DNA from: Trichomonas tenax
Taxonomy: Eukaryota; Parabasalia; Trichomonadida; Trichomonadidae
Reading direction: 5' to 3'
NCBI GenBank assembly: GCA_023091735.1
Contig: JALKBU010000091.1
Location: 1 to 64,000, forward strand
Length of the DNA stretch: 64,000 nt
In this document: positions 10,529 to 20,440 of the stretch, in pieces
Layout: the number at the start of each line of letters is the position of its first letter
Numbering within the stretch: the first letter of the stretch is position 1
Translations under genes and position numbers: made by a program
Notes under the pieces: model-generated
Databases searched by the model: none
What the model saw: the letters and a program-made list of their open reading frames with translations, nothing else
What the model was told of the DNA's origin: nothing

Positions 10529-11464
10529 TTAGATTTCCTCTGGGAGGTCGAATGAGAAGTACTTCGGGATTTGATCAGATTCCTCGTCAACTTCCTTTGG
10601 TGTATCGAAGTGGATTTCCTTGCGCTTCATGTTCTCATCGAGCTCGAGGATGCCGGCTGAGTTGCCACATCTCCTGCAGTAGTCTGGTGCAGAGAAAACA
10701 GTGACGATTTGGTTATTATGAGCGTATTCGAGGCCTGTCATAACGAGCTGATGTCCTCTTGCTGTGAGTTCGAGTCCGTTCTCCTTGTTCCATCCTGCTG
10801 TGATGTCTGGGCCGAACTGATAGCCAGCTTCTCTTGCAGAAGGCTGGAAACCTGGTGTTGGTGTTGGATCGCTCCACATTAAGTCGCACATTGGGCCCTC
10901 GTGTGGGATTTCCCTGAACCTGTCGAGTTTCTGGATATCGTCGATAGTTTTAATTTTTGGTGAGAGGCCTGCGTGGACACAGAGGATCTTGTCACCAACG
11001 ATAGCAGCGAGTGGTAAGAAGTTGAATGTGTTTGTGTAAGTCTGCCAAATGTCGTCGTTTCCGTATCTTGCGATAACCTCATCGCGGAAACCGAAGATTT
11101 GAGAGATGCCGGAGCTCTCATGGTTACCTCTGAGGAGTGTGATATTATTTGGATACTTTAATTTCAAGCAGAACAAATACGAGACTGTTTCAATCGATTG
11201 CGTGCCTCTGTCAACGTAATCGCCGAGGAATAAGTAGTTAGTCATCGGTACAGCGCCTCCTATCTTGAAAAGCTCCATTAGGTCCTTGAACTGGCCGTGG
11301 ATATCGCCGCAAATCGTGATCGGAGGTTGCACAGAAACGACGTTTGGTAATTTCTCGAACATGGCTTTAGCCTTAACGTTGATCCAGTTTATTTCCTCGA
11401 CTGTCGGAAGCTTCCCTTCCATGATATGGTTGATGATAGAGTCAGCATCGATTGTAGTGCTCAT
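10529..11464 (-). CDS. PP2A-like Ser/Thr protein phosphatase catalytic subunit
   Basis: The 311-residue protein has all PPP-family metal and phosphate motifs in order: GDIHGQ at 53-58, GDYVDRG at 81-87, RGNHES at 112-117, HAGLSP at 164-169, GHQL at 237-240 and SAPDYCRRCGN at 258-268. The CRRCGN segment places it with PP2A/PP4/PP6 rather than PP1 or calcineurin. It differs from classical PP2A at HAGLSP (usually HGGLSP), at SAPDYC (usually SAPNYC), and at the C-terminus. The end is KYFSFDLPEEI in place of the methylated DYFL tail, so standard PP2A carboxymethylation is not expected. It hydrolyses phosphoserine/phosphothreonine in cytosol or nucleus. A TCACT initiator lies 19 nt upstream of the ATG. 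Confidence 0.95.
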   Translation of the reverse strand: MSTTIDADSIINHIMEGKLPTVEEINWINVKAKAMFEKLPNVVSVQPPITICGDIHGQFKDLMELFKIGGAVPMTNYLFLGDYVDRGTQSIETVSYLFCLKLKYPNNITLLRGNHESSGISQIFGFRDEVIARYGNDDIWQTYTNTFNFLPLAAIVGDKILCVHAGLSPKIKTIDDIQKLDRFREIPHEGPMCDLMWSDPTPTPGFQPSAREAGYQFGPDITAGWNKENGLELTARGHQLVMTGLEYAHNNQIVTVFSAPDYCRRCGNSAGILELDENMKRKEIHFDTPKEVDEESDQIPKYFSFDLPEEI

Positions 11465-11480
11465 TGTGAGAAAAATAAAA

Positions 11481-11485
11481 AGTGA
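11481..11485 (-). promoter_or_regulatory. Inr-like TCACT, +1 at 11483
   Basis: On the minus strand TCACT lies 19 nt before the ATG of the PP2A-like gene, and it fits TCA(+1)Y(T/A). Confidence 0.45.
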
Positions 11486-12418
11486 ACGATAATTGTAAAC
11501 TTTTTATATTATATCTCATTTAGTCTACAGATCACGAGAAACATAAAATTTTGGAAGAGAAAAAACCGTTTTTGCAAATTCTTATTTCTGAAGTTATGAA
11601 TTTTTAATAGTTTAATGAAAAGTTTCTTCTGATATGCGTAGGTTAAAATTTCGTAATAATTATTTTCCTGACATTTCATTTGTCATGTAATCTTCTCAAT
11701 TTGTGAATTCTTCTGACACATAAACATATCAATCAAAATTGTGAATCTGACACGTAAAATAAATAGAAATCTAAATTACACAGTATAGATTATAAATATT
11801 ATAAAATTATTTTTCCTGACCGATGTTCTTGACATGTAAATTTCACAATAAATCATTGACAGAAATTGAAAAAAAGATTCATGCAAAAAATTTAGGATAA
11901 TTGTCATCGATTTGTGACATAGCGACCGTAGAACTGAATATGGCAATGATAAAGGATCGAAATTGGATAACGATGGAAACAATGGCGGAAAATTTATTTC
12001 TTCAAAGTTAATTTTAGGTTACAAGGCTCTTTAAGTATATGGTCATATTCAAGTCCAGTATCTTTCTTTATTTCCATTATATGTTTTTCATTATTATTTT
12101 ATCTAAATATTATCGATTCATTACAATTAGGATAAAACTTCTACGATACGATTCATCAAGCAAAACATAGCAGCAGTTTCATATTCCTTTTTTTTTTTCA
12201 GAATATATCAATTTTGATCAAAATTAATGTGTTTAACATTCACAGTCATTATACATCTTTATGCTTTGAACATGTTATTATTAATCCATAAATAACATTG
12301 CCCAAACACATTTATTTCTTATGGATTTCAATTTCGTATCTTCAAATGCGTGTATGGACTTCAAACTTATAAATTTATCTTTATTTAAGTCAGCAGATGC
12401 ATAGTGAATGGTTAAAAT

Positions 12419-12601
12419 ATGGTGTTTATCTTAGGAACGATTTTGTCAAAACTGCTAAGTAATATGAAAATTGAAGAAAGGAACAAAATTCGATGGGATT
12501 CATATACACAGAAGATCTCAGATGTGTTCGATCTTAACTCCAAAATTACATCTCCTGAAGATATAATTCAGCAATCGAAGACATTAATCAATGATGAATG
12601 A
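12419..12601 (+). CDS. Possible 60-residue protein, unknown
   Basis: A short ATG-started ORF in the long spacer. The peptide has a hydrophobic start and a polar helical remainder (KIEERNKIRWDSYTQKISD). No domain is recognised. Composition after residue 15 is more protein-like than the surrounding spacer, but a chance ORF or a gene fragment is equally possible. Confidence 0.2.
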   Translation: MVFILGTILSKLLSNMKIEERNKIRWDSYTQKISDVFDLNSKITSPEDIIQQSKTLINDE

Positions 12602-13082
12602 TCAAATTTTGAATATATATTGTTTCGCCGCCAATAGATTTGTGGTAATACTCACAATATGTGTAGTGCATGCGCAAGCTCGACAACATTTACTAATAAA
12701 TATTTAGCTAATGTAGAAGTTTGCTCAAAATTCATTTGTTTGATTTTTTAAATTAATTAACTTTCCGGTTTCTGACATTTTGACATGTAAACAAATATAT
12801 TCAAGCATGCATAATTTTCATTATATCTCAAAATACAAGCTATGTAGAGAATTGTTCTTATAGAGCTATAGTTAGTACAGCTCAGTTATATTTAAATAAC
12901 AAAGCAAAAAAACGATAATACTAATAATACAATTCTATAAAAGTCGTCAAAGTTTATCAAAATCGAGATTTCACAAAAAATGAACATATTTCATACTCGT
13001 TGACAGAAATAAGCTTTTTATATGTATGAGAGTCTACTACATCATCTTTACTGCATTTCAATATCCATCCAAAATAATCAAT

Positions 13083-13087
13083 TCATT
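13083..13087 (+). promoter_or_regulatory. Inr-like TCATT, +1 at 13085
   Basis: TCATT sits so that +1 is 6 nt before the ATG at 13091, supporting that ATG over the in-frame one at 13022. Confidence 0.5.
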
Positions 13088-13090
13088 TTT

Positions 13091-14344
13091 ATGTTAGAAA
13101 GAAGACCAGCTGTCGGATGGGAAAAGTTTTTCATTGACTCTAAAACCTATGTTCAGCTTGCGCTTTCATTGGAGGACAAATCGGCAATGCCAAAGATTTT
13201 GAATAAACTTAACAAATCTGTTGCGGCTTTACATCACGCAACAGATGGAAAAAACATATTCAGGACAAATGAACCAACACTCATATATCAGCTGCCCAAT
13301 AATGAAAAAGATCTTGAAAATTTATCTCAAATAATGTATAATAAGTACACAAGGCCAATGGACAGAGCGCTTGCATCAATAGGAGCTAATGATGATACAG
13401 TTATTCTTAATATTAACCATTTAGCAGCAGATGGTGGTTATCTCCACGAATTGTTCGACTATCTTAAATCTGATGCGGAAATAGACTACACTCCATCAAT
13501 CATCCCGGTTGAATCTGTTTTCGAGAAAGAGATTGAACAATATAATGGAATAATTCCGAAGTTTGCAGTCGAGGATCCAAAGTTAACGAGAATTTATCCA
13601 AAAGACGCATCAAACTTCCACTGCACGCATGGAATGCTGACAAACACAGTGTCAACTAACGCGAAAGACCTCATGACGTACAAAATCAACGGAAAAATCA
13701 AAAATCTCACTGAATACTATTGGGCGAGCGTCATTATTTCTGTTTCTGCGTTCAATGGAAAACTCGAAACAACGGGATTGCCAACATGCATCAACATGCG
13801 CCAGATGTTGAAGAAGCAGAGCTTTAGCTATTCTAACTGCTTCTCGCACGTCAATGTTTGGGCCGACATCAACAAAGATGATTCTGTTGGCACTCTCATG
13901 GAGAGATTGAGAAACGATTTCCAAATGAAGTTCAATCAGAAAACGCAGGTTGGCGAACTGAAGGCGATGAAGCTTGGTTGGACAACACAGTCAAATATAC
14001 CAGGTATGGTTCCAGATCTTTCTCTCAACAACTCTTTCAAGATTACAAGGCCTTATAAGGATATGTGGCTTGGACTTAATTCTTTTGATGGAGGAAGAGC
14101 CAATATCATCTGTTACATTGCATTTTCGAAAGTCAAAGGTAACTCAAATGTTTTGTATGGAAGGCTAAGACATGCACCAGGTGACATCAGCGACAATGAG
14201 TCAAAGACACTTCTCTCATCATTCCACTATGCGTTGGAAAACATGTCACCAAAGATGAATGTCATCGAGGCTATGGAAATGCTCAAAGATTATCAGAATA
14301 GTTTCCGCAAGAAACTCCCAACAACAATAAAAACCATGTTATAA
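13091..14344 (+). CDS. Condensation/acyltransferase-like protein (HxxxDG motif)
   Basis: The predicted protein is 417 residues from the ATG at 13091. An upstream in-frame ATG at 13022 would give 440, but the TCATT initiator falls between the two. NHLAADGG at about residues 109-116 matches the H-x-x-x-D-G catalytic signature of the chloramphenicol-acetyltransferase-like superfamily (NRPS condensation domains, alcohol acetyltransferases, wax ester synthases), in which the His is the general base. A second conserved region around CINMRQMLKK and the overall length fit a single two-lobed enzyme. The substrate cannot be told from sequence. It probably transfers an acyl group from CoA or a thioester. 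No signal peptide or membrane segment is seen. The first residue of the usual HH pair is Asn. Confidence 0.75.
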   Translation: MLERRPAVGWEKFFIDSKTYVQLALSLEDKSAMPKILNKLNKSVAALHHATDGKNIFRTNEPTLIYQLPNNEKDLENLSQIMYNKYTRPMDRALASIGANDDTVILNINHLAADGGYLHELFDYLKSDAEIDYTPSIIPVESVFEKEIEQYNGIIPKFAVEDPKLTRIYPKDASNFHCTHGMLTNTVSTNAKDLMTYKINGKIKNLTEYYWASVIISVSAFNGKLETTGLPTCINMRQMLKKQSFSYSNCFSHVNVWADINKDDSVGTLMERLRNDFQMKFNQKTQVGELKAMKLGWTTQSNIPGMVPDLSLNNSFKITRPYKDMWLGLNSFDGGRANIICYIAFSKVKGNSNVLYGRLRHAPGDISDNESKTLLSSFHYALENMSPKMNVIEAMEMLKDYQNSFRKKLPTTIKTML

Positions 14345-15365
14345 ATTGTAAAACAAACATTTAGAATTTGGAAATCCAAACCGAAAGAAGAAGAAAAGCG
14401 CAAAGCAGAATAAAAACTGAGTCGAAGCGATAATTCTGATTCCATGTGGTCTGAGAATGCAATTATATCTCCCTTCTATAGAAGAATATGTGCACTCAAA
14501 TCACTGAGAAAACTTGAATAACCTCGCATGGGATGTTTTCTAATAATATGAATACCTTTGAGAGGCACAGCAGGCAATTTATCTAAACTCTTATCAGTCA
14601 GAGACTTTCATGAAGAATCCATATTTTTTAAGAAGGTCGGGAATATTTAGAGATTGAATAGGATTGAGAAGCAGAGTGTGCGGAATTGATTGGAGTGATG
14701 GAAAGAAGAAGCAACAAACATTGATTGCTCAACTTTCATGTTGAACGATGTTGCCTTATAGATACGAACTTTCATAGAGCCTATTTCAAGGGGAGCGATC
14801 AATGAGTGCATTCCGCCGATTTGATGACTTAATGCACTTGATTACAATTTCAAACGAGGTTTCGATATTAGAGATGAATCAACACTTTTCAACAGAGTTG
14901 ATGCTATCTTTTTAAAATCAATATGCTTTGTTAGAAAGTGCATTTCTTTTTTTAGAAAACTGATTTCAAGAGCTATGAGTGTCTCATTTCTAATTCACAC
15001 ATTCCTCATAGGTTTGAACCTCCAATGTTTATTTTAAAATATGAATGGAAGAGTGTTCCTTTGCCACTTCAGAACCAGAAAGTAGTGAGGCAGAAATCAT
15101 TTAAATTCATATTATATTGGTCTTTCTGATGCTATAATCTAATGTTCATCAATATAAATACGTTTTAAAAGAAATTTGATTCCTTTTTAACAAACCATAT
15201 CAAGATCTGCATCGCTGCTCTTCACTGGAAAAATGATATAAAAAGTTAATTTCTCCCCTAAAAATTGAAGGGAACCACTAAATATTTATTCCCCTAAAAT
15301 AAAAATAATACCCTAAATAAACAATAAAAAGTGACGAAATATTACGTTACAAAAAAACAAACAAA
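14345..15365. other. Spacer with traces of a decayed gene
   Basis: About 1 kb between two plus-strand genes. The minus strand of 14370-14900 shows scattered protein-like stretches (listed separately). The last 60 bases are an A-rich leader of the next gene including AAAAAGTGACG. Confidence 0.4.
14370..14900 (-). pseudogene. Probable decayed gene, family unknown
   Basis: The minus strand carries short, protein-like stretches interrupted by stops and frame changes. Examples are GGMHSLIAPLEIGSMKVRIY, then VEQSMFVASSFHH, then LDKLPAVPLKGIHIIRKH and FLSDLSAHIL. Their composition is unlike nearby spacer DNA and they run in one direction. I do not recognise the family. This could be an old copy of a repeated trichomonad gene. 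Confidence 0.3.
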
Positions 15366-16088
15366 ATGTCTGCTGATCAGTTCTATGACCTAAAGCAGAA
15401 CGCGAAGGACATGAACAAGACTCCTTTCGCGAGGATTCCGAAAAAAATGACCAGAGTCTGCTTCATTGTCGTCAACACAACGCTCAGTTATCGCGAAGGA
15501 AATGGCGTTGCACCAGTAAATCGCGCTGTGCCGATCGCTCAGACGTTCAAGCAGTACGGATACGACGTCTACTTCTTAGCAAATTCTCACACGCCTCTAT
15601 TTGTTGAATATCTCAAATTATTCATCGGAAGAACTTACCAACACTTCGTTTTCGTCGTTTGCGGCCAAGGTGGCGAAGGCGGACCAGAAACACTCGTTTT
15701 CGATGACATGCCGATGTCCGATGAGGAGTTTATCGCAATTGTTAATGGATATCGTGTTCCAAACGTTCCATTGACACTTATTGGTGAGTTTTCTGGTGAA
15801 ACTAGTATCTTCGCAAATCCATCTGCATACACAGACGGCGCTATTTCATTCACAGTGACTGGAGATTACGCAAAATATCACACAGGCGCAGATTCATTCG
15901 TCAGACAGTTCACAACAGCAATTACAGATAGACATGACATAACAGCCCAGAAATTGTACGATCTTCTCCGCGTTTTGATGAAGAGACAAGGATTGAACTT
16001 AGTTGTTAAGGCTTCTCCTGAAATCGATATGGAGAAACCAATCGCTATCTGGGAACCGAGACAAGAGATGAATCAGCTCATCGTATAA
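15366..16088 (+). CDS. Caspase/metacaspase-fold protein lacking catalytic residues (tentative)
   Basis: The 240-residue protein has the strand order of a clan CD peptidase: a first strand at RVCFIVVNTT (30-39), a helix, then YDVYFL, then FVFVVCGQGG (94-103) where metacaspases have the catalytic-His strand SGHGG. LTLIGEFSGETS (136-147) follows where they have the catalytic-Cys strand ending DSCHSG. If this alignment is right, His is replaced by Gln101 and Cys is missing, so the protein would be a pseudo-peptidase, perhaps a regulatory partner of active metacaspases. The similarity is by pattern only. An unrelated Rossmann-like protein is possible. The start ATG follows an A-rich leader without a clear TCAYW motif. 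Confidence 0.5.
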   Translation: MSADQFYDLKQNAKDMNKTPFARIPKKMTRVCFIVVNTTLSYREGNGVAPVNRAVPIAQTFKQYGYDVYFLANSHTPLFVEYLKLFIGRTYQHFVFVVCGQGGEGGPETLVFDDMPMSDEEFIAIVNGYRVPNVPLTLIGEFSGETSIFANPSAYTDGAISFTVTGDYAKYHTGADSFVRQFTTAITDRHDITAQKLYDLLRVLMKRQGLNLVVKASPEIDMEKPIAIWEPRQEMNQLIV

Positions 16089-16347
16089 AAATATTTTTTA
16101 TCTTTTATTTCAAATCCAACATTCAATCATTTTAAAACACCACAAACCTCATCTATATATTAGAAACCACGTACCGTTTATTATTTAAATTTGATATAAT
16201 ACTTTCATTATCTGCCAAAAATTATTATACCATTGATCAATTTTATAACAGTATATATTATTTTGATGATTATATTGGAAATAAGAAAATAATTATAAAA
16301 ACTATTTTATATATACAATCATAGTAAATAAATAATATATCTAACAT

Positions 16348-18480
16348 TCATTTTTTGCTTTCTTGCTTTTCATCTTTGTTCTGTTTGTCTATTATAGAAA
16401 TCCATTCCCAGTTGAAAGCTTCGAATCGAGGCTTTCTAATTTTCTCCGCCCAATCTTTATCGAATGTAACTAAGAAGTCTAAAACAGAGTTTGCTATTTG
16501 CGACAACACATTGTTCTTCGAACCGCTGTGTTTAATTATTGCATTGATGATCTCTGAGTGCGCTATCAATGATTTTCTAGTATCTGTGTGACAAACGAAT
16601 CTATAAAAGCAGAAAAGACACTGCGTCTGTATATCTAAGTCTTCTGCAAACTGAAGGAACACGCTGACAACATGCTGAACAATATTCTGCTCCTCTAAGT
16701 CATGTGCTGGAGAAGAGAACAAAACAACTGAAGAAACAAACATTACAACTTCTAATTGAAGCTGTGGAAGTGAATTTCTATTAGAAAGAATGGCGACAAC
16801 AAGGGTGACAAAAGGCTTGCGGCTAACAAAGAATTTGGCACGACTTGAGTCCATTTTTGCGCGAGATAAAATTGCAAATATATCACAAAGTGCTTCCATG
16901 TCATCTTTGTTGTTAATGCATGCATCAATGATGGCATCGTCGAATCCTGTTACTAGTTTTGGCTGGTTATCAGCAATATTTCTAATCAAATGCAATAAAA
17001 TTACGCTATCGCCGCTTGTGTGATTTGAAGCGTCTACAAACATCTGCTTGACATTCTGTGGCGTGAAAATAGGACTTTGAGCAATCATTTGCGAACATTT
17101 CATGTCCGTTGATAATCTCATCAAAACAACCAAAGCAATTACGTGATCTTGATTGGAAATTGTCGCTGCGTGGATAAGCAAATCAATGATACCTTGGACT
17201 TGGAAATGCTCGAAAGAATCTGAATTTAGAGTTGTTTGATAGAGGAATTTGATTAATGAAGGTCTGAGTTCTTGGATATCGCAAAGTTTGCCTATTGTCT
17301 CGAACACATTGTTCTTTTGGAAGTTTGGAATAACTTCTCGATGGAAACAAAATGTATACATTAATTCGAGTCCTTCTTTGAGAACTGATACGATTTTAGT
17401 TCGAGAATTTGTCTGATCTGGTGTCCATCTGAAGATATCCTGGCAAATTGCAGGAATAATTTCATCAAATGGAACGTCTCCCCAATTTACGGGAATTAAT
17501 GAGATTCTGCGTAATAATCTTAATGACAGCAAAAGAATTTCCAAATCTCTTCGCTTTAAAACCGTAACAAGCGGTGATATGATGTCTTTGTTCATCATTT
17601 TTCTCATTGTTGATATATCTTCACTAATATTATATAACAAAGATACGGTGAGTCTTATGAGATGGTTTTGTGACTTAATATACGCGCTCAAGTCTTCCTT
17701 TGAAAACTTTGAAGCTGCAATTTGAGTAACATGCAATTGAACGTGTAATAAGTTCAATGACATGGCACCAATCTTGAATCTAGCGAGTGCGCCTTGATAA
17801 TCAGCGTAAAAAGATATTCTTTCGAAAATAGTCATAATTTTGATGCAATTTGGCAGTGATGACGTAGCGAATTTCTTCAAATTATTGACTAATGCACTCA
17901 TTAATGGTTCGTAGCGTATAATCAGCGCGAGATTTTTGTCTGTTAATGAGATTTCAGCGAGAGAAGTTAATGTTTTTAAACTTTCGTTATTATCGCCCCA
18001 AGCGATTTTCTGCATTGCATTGTGTAAGAGCGCATCAACGTCGTCCTTTGTCGACGATGTTTTCATGACTGGCATCGATTCGCTGCGAGATGCGACGTTT
18101 GGAGCTGTATTTGAGACTCTTGAAAGTCCCTGTTCGATAGAAGGGCTTCTTTTGACATTCGCAGGAACAGATGTCGTTATTCCGTTAATCAAATCTGAAA
18201 TAGCTTGAACAACGAGCGATCTTTTGCAACTTTGGAAAACTTCGCATTTAGATATCGCGTTATCTGCGAGTTCCTCTGGATTGCTGGTCGATGATATACC
18301 CGAAAATGAAATTTTTACCTCCGCTGGTTTAGAATCCGCAAAGATTGTATTGCAATCAGAGTCTAAAACGTCGACTTGAATGTCATAATGCACGATGATC
18401 GAACTCGAGGCCGGCTGGATCTCTATGTCACGCACAAAAAGCTGACGAATAAGACTGGCTTGGTCATCATCAGACTGCAT
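16348..18480 (-). CDS. KAP3: Kinesin-II accessory subunit KAP3 (armadillo repeats)
   Basis: The 710-residue protein matches kinesin-associated protein in layout. An N-terminal beta-rich region has IEIQPASSSIIVHYDIQV (about 20-37), the counterpart of the conserved VHPxxxALVVHYEVEA segment. A Ser-rich linker follows, and then armadillo repeats from about 150 to the end. Family-specific stretches include FYADYQGALARFKIGAMSLN and LIRLTVSLLYNISED. KAP3 joins the tail of the two kinesin-II motor chains and links them to intraflagellar transport cargo, which fits a flagellate. It lies tail-to-tail with the caspase-fold gene. No clear TCAYW motif precedes the ATG. It is somewhat shorter than animal KAP3 and lacks the long charged insert between repeats. 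Confidence 0.85.
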   Translation of the reverse strand: MQSDDDQASLIRQLFVRDIEIQPASSSIIVHYDIQVDVLDSDCNTIFADSKPAEVKISFSGISSTSNPEELADNAISKCEVFQSCKRSLVVQAISDLINGITTSVPANVKRSPSIEQGLSRVSNTAPNVASRSESMPVMKTSSTKDDVDALLHNAMQKIAWGDNNESLKTLTSLAEISLTDKNLALIIRYEPLMSALVNNLKKFATSSLPNCIKIMTIFERISFYADYQGALARFKIGAMSLNLLHVQLHVTQIAASKFSKEDLSAYIKSQNHLIRLTVSLLYNISEDISTMRKMMNKDIISPLVTVLKRRDLEILLLSLRLLRRISLIPVNWGDVPFDEIIPAICQDIFRWTPDQTNSRTKIVSVLKEGLELMYTFCFHREVIPNFQKNNVFETIGKLCDIQELRPSLIKFLYQTTLNSDSFEHFQVQGIIDLLIHAATISNQDHVIALVVLMRLSTDMKCSQMIAQSPIFTPQNVKQMFVDASNHTSGDSVILLHLIRNIADNQPKLVTGFDDAIIDACINNKDDMEALCDIFAILSRAKMDSSRAKFFVSRKPFVTLVVAILSNRNSLPQLQLEVVMFVSSVVLFSSPAHDLEEQNIVQHVVSVFLQFAEDLDIQTQCLFCFYRFVCHTDTRKSLIAHSEIINAIIKHSGSKNNVLSQIANSVLDFLVTFDKDWAEKIRKPRFEAFNWEWISIIDKQNKDEKQESKK

Positions 18481-19526
18481 TTTTTTTATTAGAACGAGTT
18501 TTTTTCTTTACAAAATGTTTTTTATAGGAATACTCTGCGTGATTAGATTTTATTTGTAGTGTGTTTCACTTTTTGCCAATAAAGTTGCCTCTTTTTGCTT
18601 AGTTTAGAGTTTTTGATAATTTTTGATTTTGATTTTGACGATTAACTCTATAATGGATATATTGCTTATGAATTTTTATAGGCAGGCAAATGTGCTCAGA
18701 GCTTGAAAGTGAAGGTATTGAAAAAGAATTTTAATTTCAAGACTCGCTTTATTATGACTATATTGCCCATAGACTTTCCTATTTCAATCTATTCATTTAG
18801 TATCTAAAAGGAAAATATCAAAATTTGATTTTGAAAATATAACCATAATGGTGTAGCGCTTCAATAGTTATTTGCATTGCAATACATGGGCCCGCATTTC
18901 CCAAGTAACATAAATAATTCATGCGAAACCATCAAACGAAGCTTACTCTCAACTTTCCTTCTTAAGTCATTGCTACAGCATATTCAAGCCTATTTACGAA
19001 TATACAACAAATATTGGCTTAATTTGTGCCATTGGAATCTATAGAAAAGAATTTTTTGGGTCAAATTATTTCGATTAAATATAAAACAAGCATTACATCG
19101 TTCAATTTAGCTACATTTATATTACCTTATGATCTAAATACAGAATTTATGTTTTTGCTTTTGTTATAAAATTAAATTTCTTATTTCAAGACTTTTTTCC
19201 AGAAGTCCATTTTTTATCTTCCAGAATCTATTTTATCTTCCAGATTTCCATCCCTAGTTATTTTGCATGATATGCCGATATAAAATAGACCATTTTTGAG
19301 GTTTCGATGTTTTTTGCTGTTATCGTAAACAAGCATGCTCTAATATTTGATAGATAGAGCTATCAAAGTATTCAAATTTACGTTGACCCACTTCTCATAT
19401 AGTGGGTTTACCAAATAATGGTAGAAAAAGATTTTGAATGGTTTTAAAAAGTGCCTGTTTTTCATTTATAACAGCATGACGTCATAGCTGAGAGAAAATA
19501 AGTGGTAAATGATATATAAGAGTTAT
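18481..19526. other. Spacer about 1 kb
   Basis: No coding region recognised. A short near-duplicate of TATCTTCCAGA occurs near 19215-19245, and a small hairpin with stem CCCACT...AGTGGG lies near 19387-19406. Otherwise simple AT-rich sequence. Confidence 0.5.
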
Positions 19527-20255
19527 TTAGAGTCTTAATGAGAATGAAACAGATTTATCACCATGATCAACTATGGATAAGATTGCAACAATTGGGATCA
19601 TAACAATAGCATCTTTGATGCCTTGATGAAAGAGATCATCGAAATCATCGCCTCCAATGAAGTAATTGATTGGGAACATTGCAATGGAAGCGACGAGAGC
19701 AGAGACAGCCATGCAGATAGCATAAACAGCTATAGAAACATACTTGTTGCCCATTGATTTAAGATACTTTGAATGGATGATCCAGAAAATAGAGTCTACT
19801 GGCATTCTCACCATCATGTATGGAATTACCTTTGTGTACTTCTTGACATAGCCGCCCCACAATGCGTCGAAAATCTTTGGAATTGAAGCGTGCTTGAAGA
19901 TCTGCTTGAAAACCTTTGGCATTTGGAATATGCGCTCGAATGGGATTGTGAAAACATAAAGAATGGCTACAACCAAAATAGCAACAAACGTGTAGAAGAT
20001 TGGATGCATTTGTTCATAGAAGGATTTGATAAACTTAATCTCCAATAACCAATACACTGCGAGAGTTTCAATGATGTAAAGGATGCCGCATGTAAGGCCC
20101 ATCATGTATAAGTCGCAATCCTCGTAAATCTTGTCGATTGACTTTCCTTTATAAAATACCGTCTGGATAATGTATGCAATGATGCCAGCGAGGAAACCTG
20201 TGGCGAATATGATCGAGTATTTCTTCACAGTTGCGAGGAATTGGTCAAAATTCAT
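19527..20255 (-). CDS. Multispan membrane protein, function unknown
   Basis: With the ATG at 20255 (MNFDQFLATVKK) the protein is 242 residues. Upstream frame extension has no ATG. At least five or six hydrophobic segments are visible: about residues 12-32, 46-66, 78-102, 140-155, 168-190 and 215-232. They are separated by short charged loops. No transporter or receptor motif is recognised. It has the appearance of an endomembrane or plasma-membrane protein of the trichomonad-specific type. Two overlapping TCACT initiators lie 6 and 11 nt before the ATG. It is divergently arranged with the VID27 homologue, 185 bp away. Confidence 0.75.
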   Translation of the reverse strand: MNFDQFLATVKKYSIIFATGFLAGIIAYIIQTVFYKGKSIDKIYEDCDLYMMGLTCGILYIIETLAVYWLLEIKFIKSFYEQMHPIFYTFVAILVVAILYVFTIPFERIFQMPKVFKQIFKHASIPKIFDALWGGYVKKYTKVIPYMMVRMPVDSIFWIIHSKYLKSMGNKYVSIAVYAICMAVSALVASIAMFPINYFIGGDDFDDLFHQGIKDAIVMIPIVAILSIVDHGDKSVSFSLRL

Positions 20256-20258
20256 CGA

Positions 20259-20263
20259 AGTGA
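20259..20263 (-). promoter_or_regulatory. Inr-like TCACT, +1 at 20261
   Basis: TCACTTCACTTC on the minus strand gives two overlapping TCACT motifs. The proximal one places +1 exactly 6 nt before the ATG at 20255. Confidence 0.5.
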
Positions 20264-20428
20264 AGTGAGGGTTGATCAATCTTATTTCAATTTTTTGTGA
20301 AGTTTACATTTAATTCTATAGTTTTTATGGGTAAGGTATTTTATATGAATTCTGACTTTTGACATTTTACATTGTCAGACTTTACATGCCAGAAAACAAT
20401 ATAAATGTCAAAATTAAATTGTTACTTA

Positions 20429-20433
20429 TCATA
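20429..20433 (+). promoter_or_regulatory. Inr-like TCATA, +1 at 20431
   Basis: TCATA lies 10 nt before the ATG at 20441. TTTACATGCCAGA and related motifs occur just upstream (20345-20392) in the divergent spacer. Confidence 0.45.
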
Positions 20434-20440
20434 AAATTTG

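Larger units (their letters stand above)
11465..13090. other. Long spacer with ACATG-type motifs
   Basis: About 1.6 kb between the phosphatase and the condensation-like gene. It holds several copies of the TGACATGTAAA motif family (near 11681, 11713, 11747, 11829 and 12780). It also holds one weak small ORF at 12419-12601. An ATG at 13022 is in frame with the next gene but lies upstream of the favoured start. Nothing else recognised. Confidence 0.55.
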
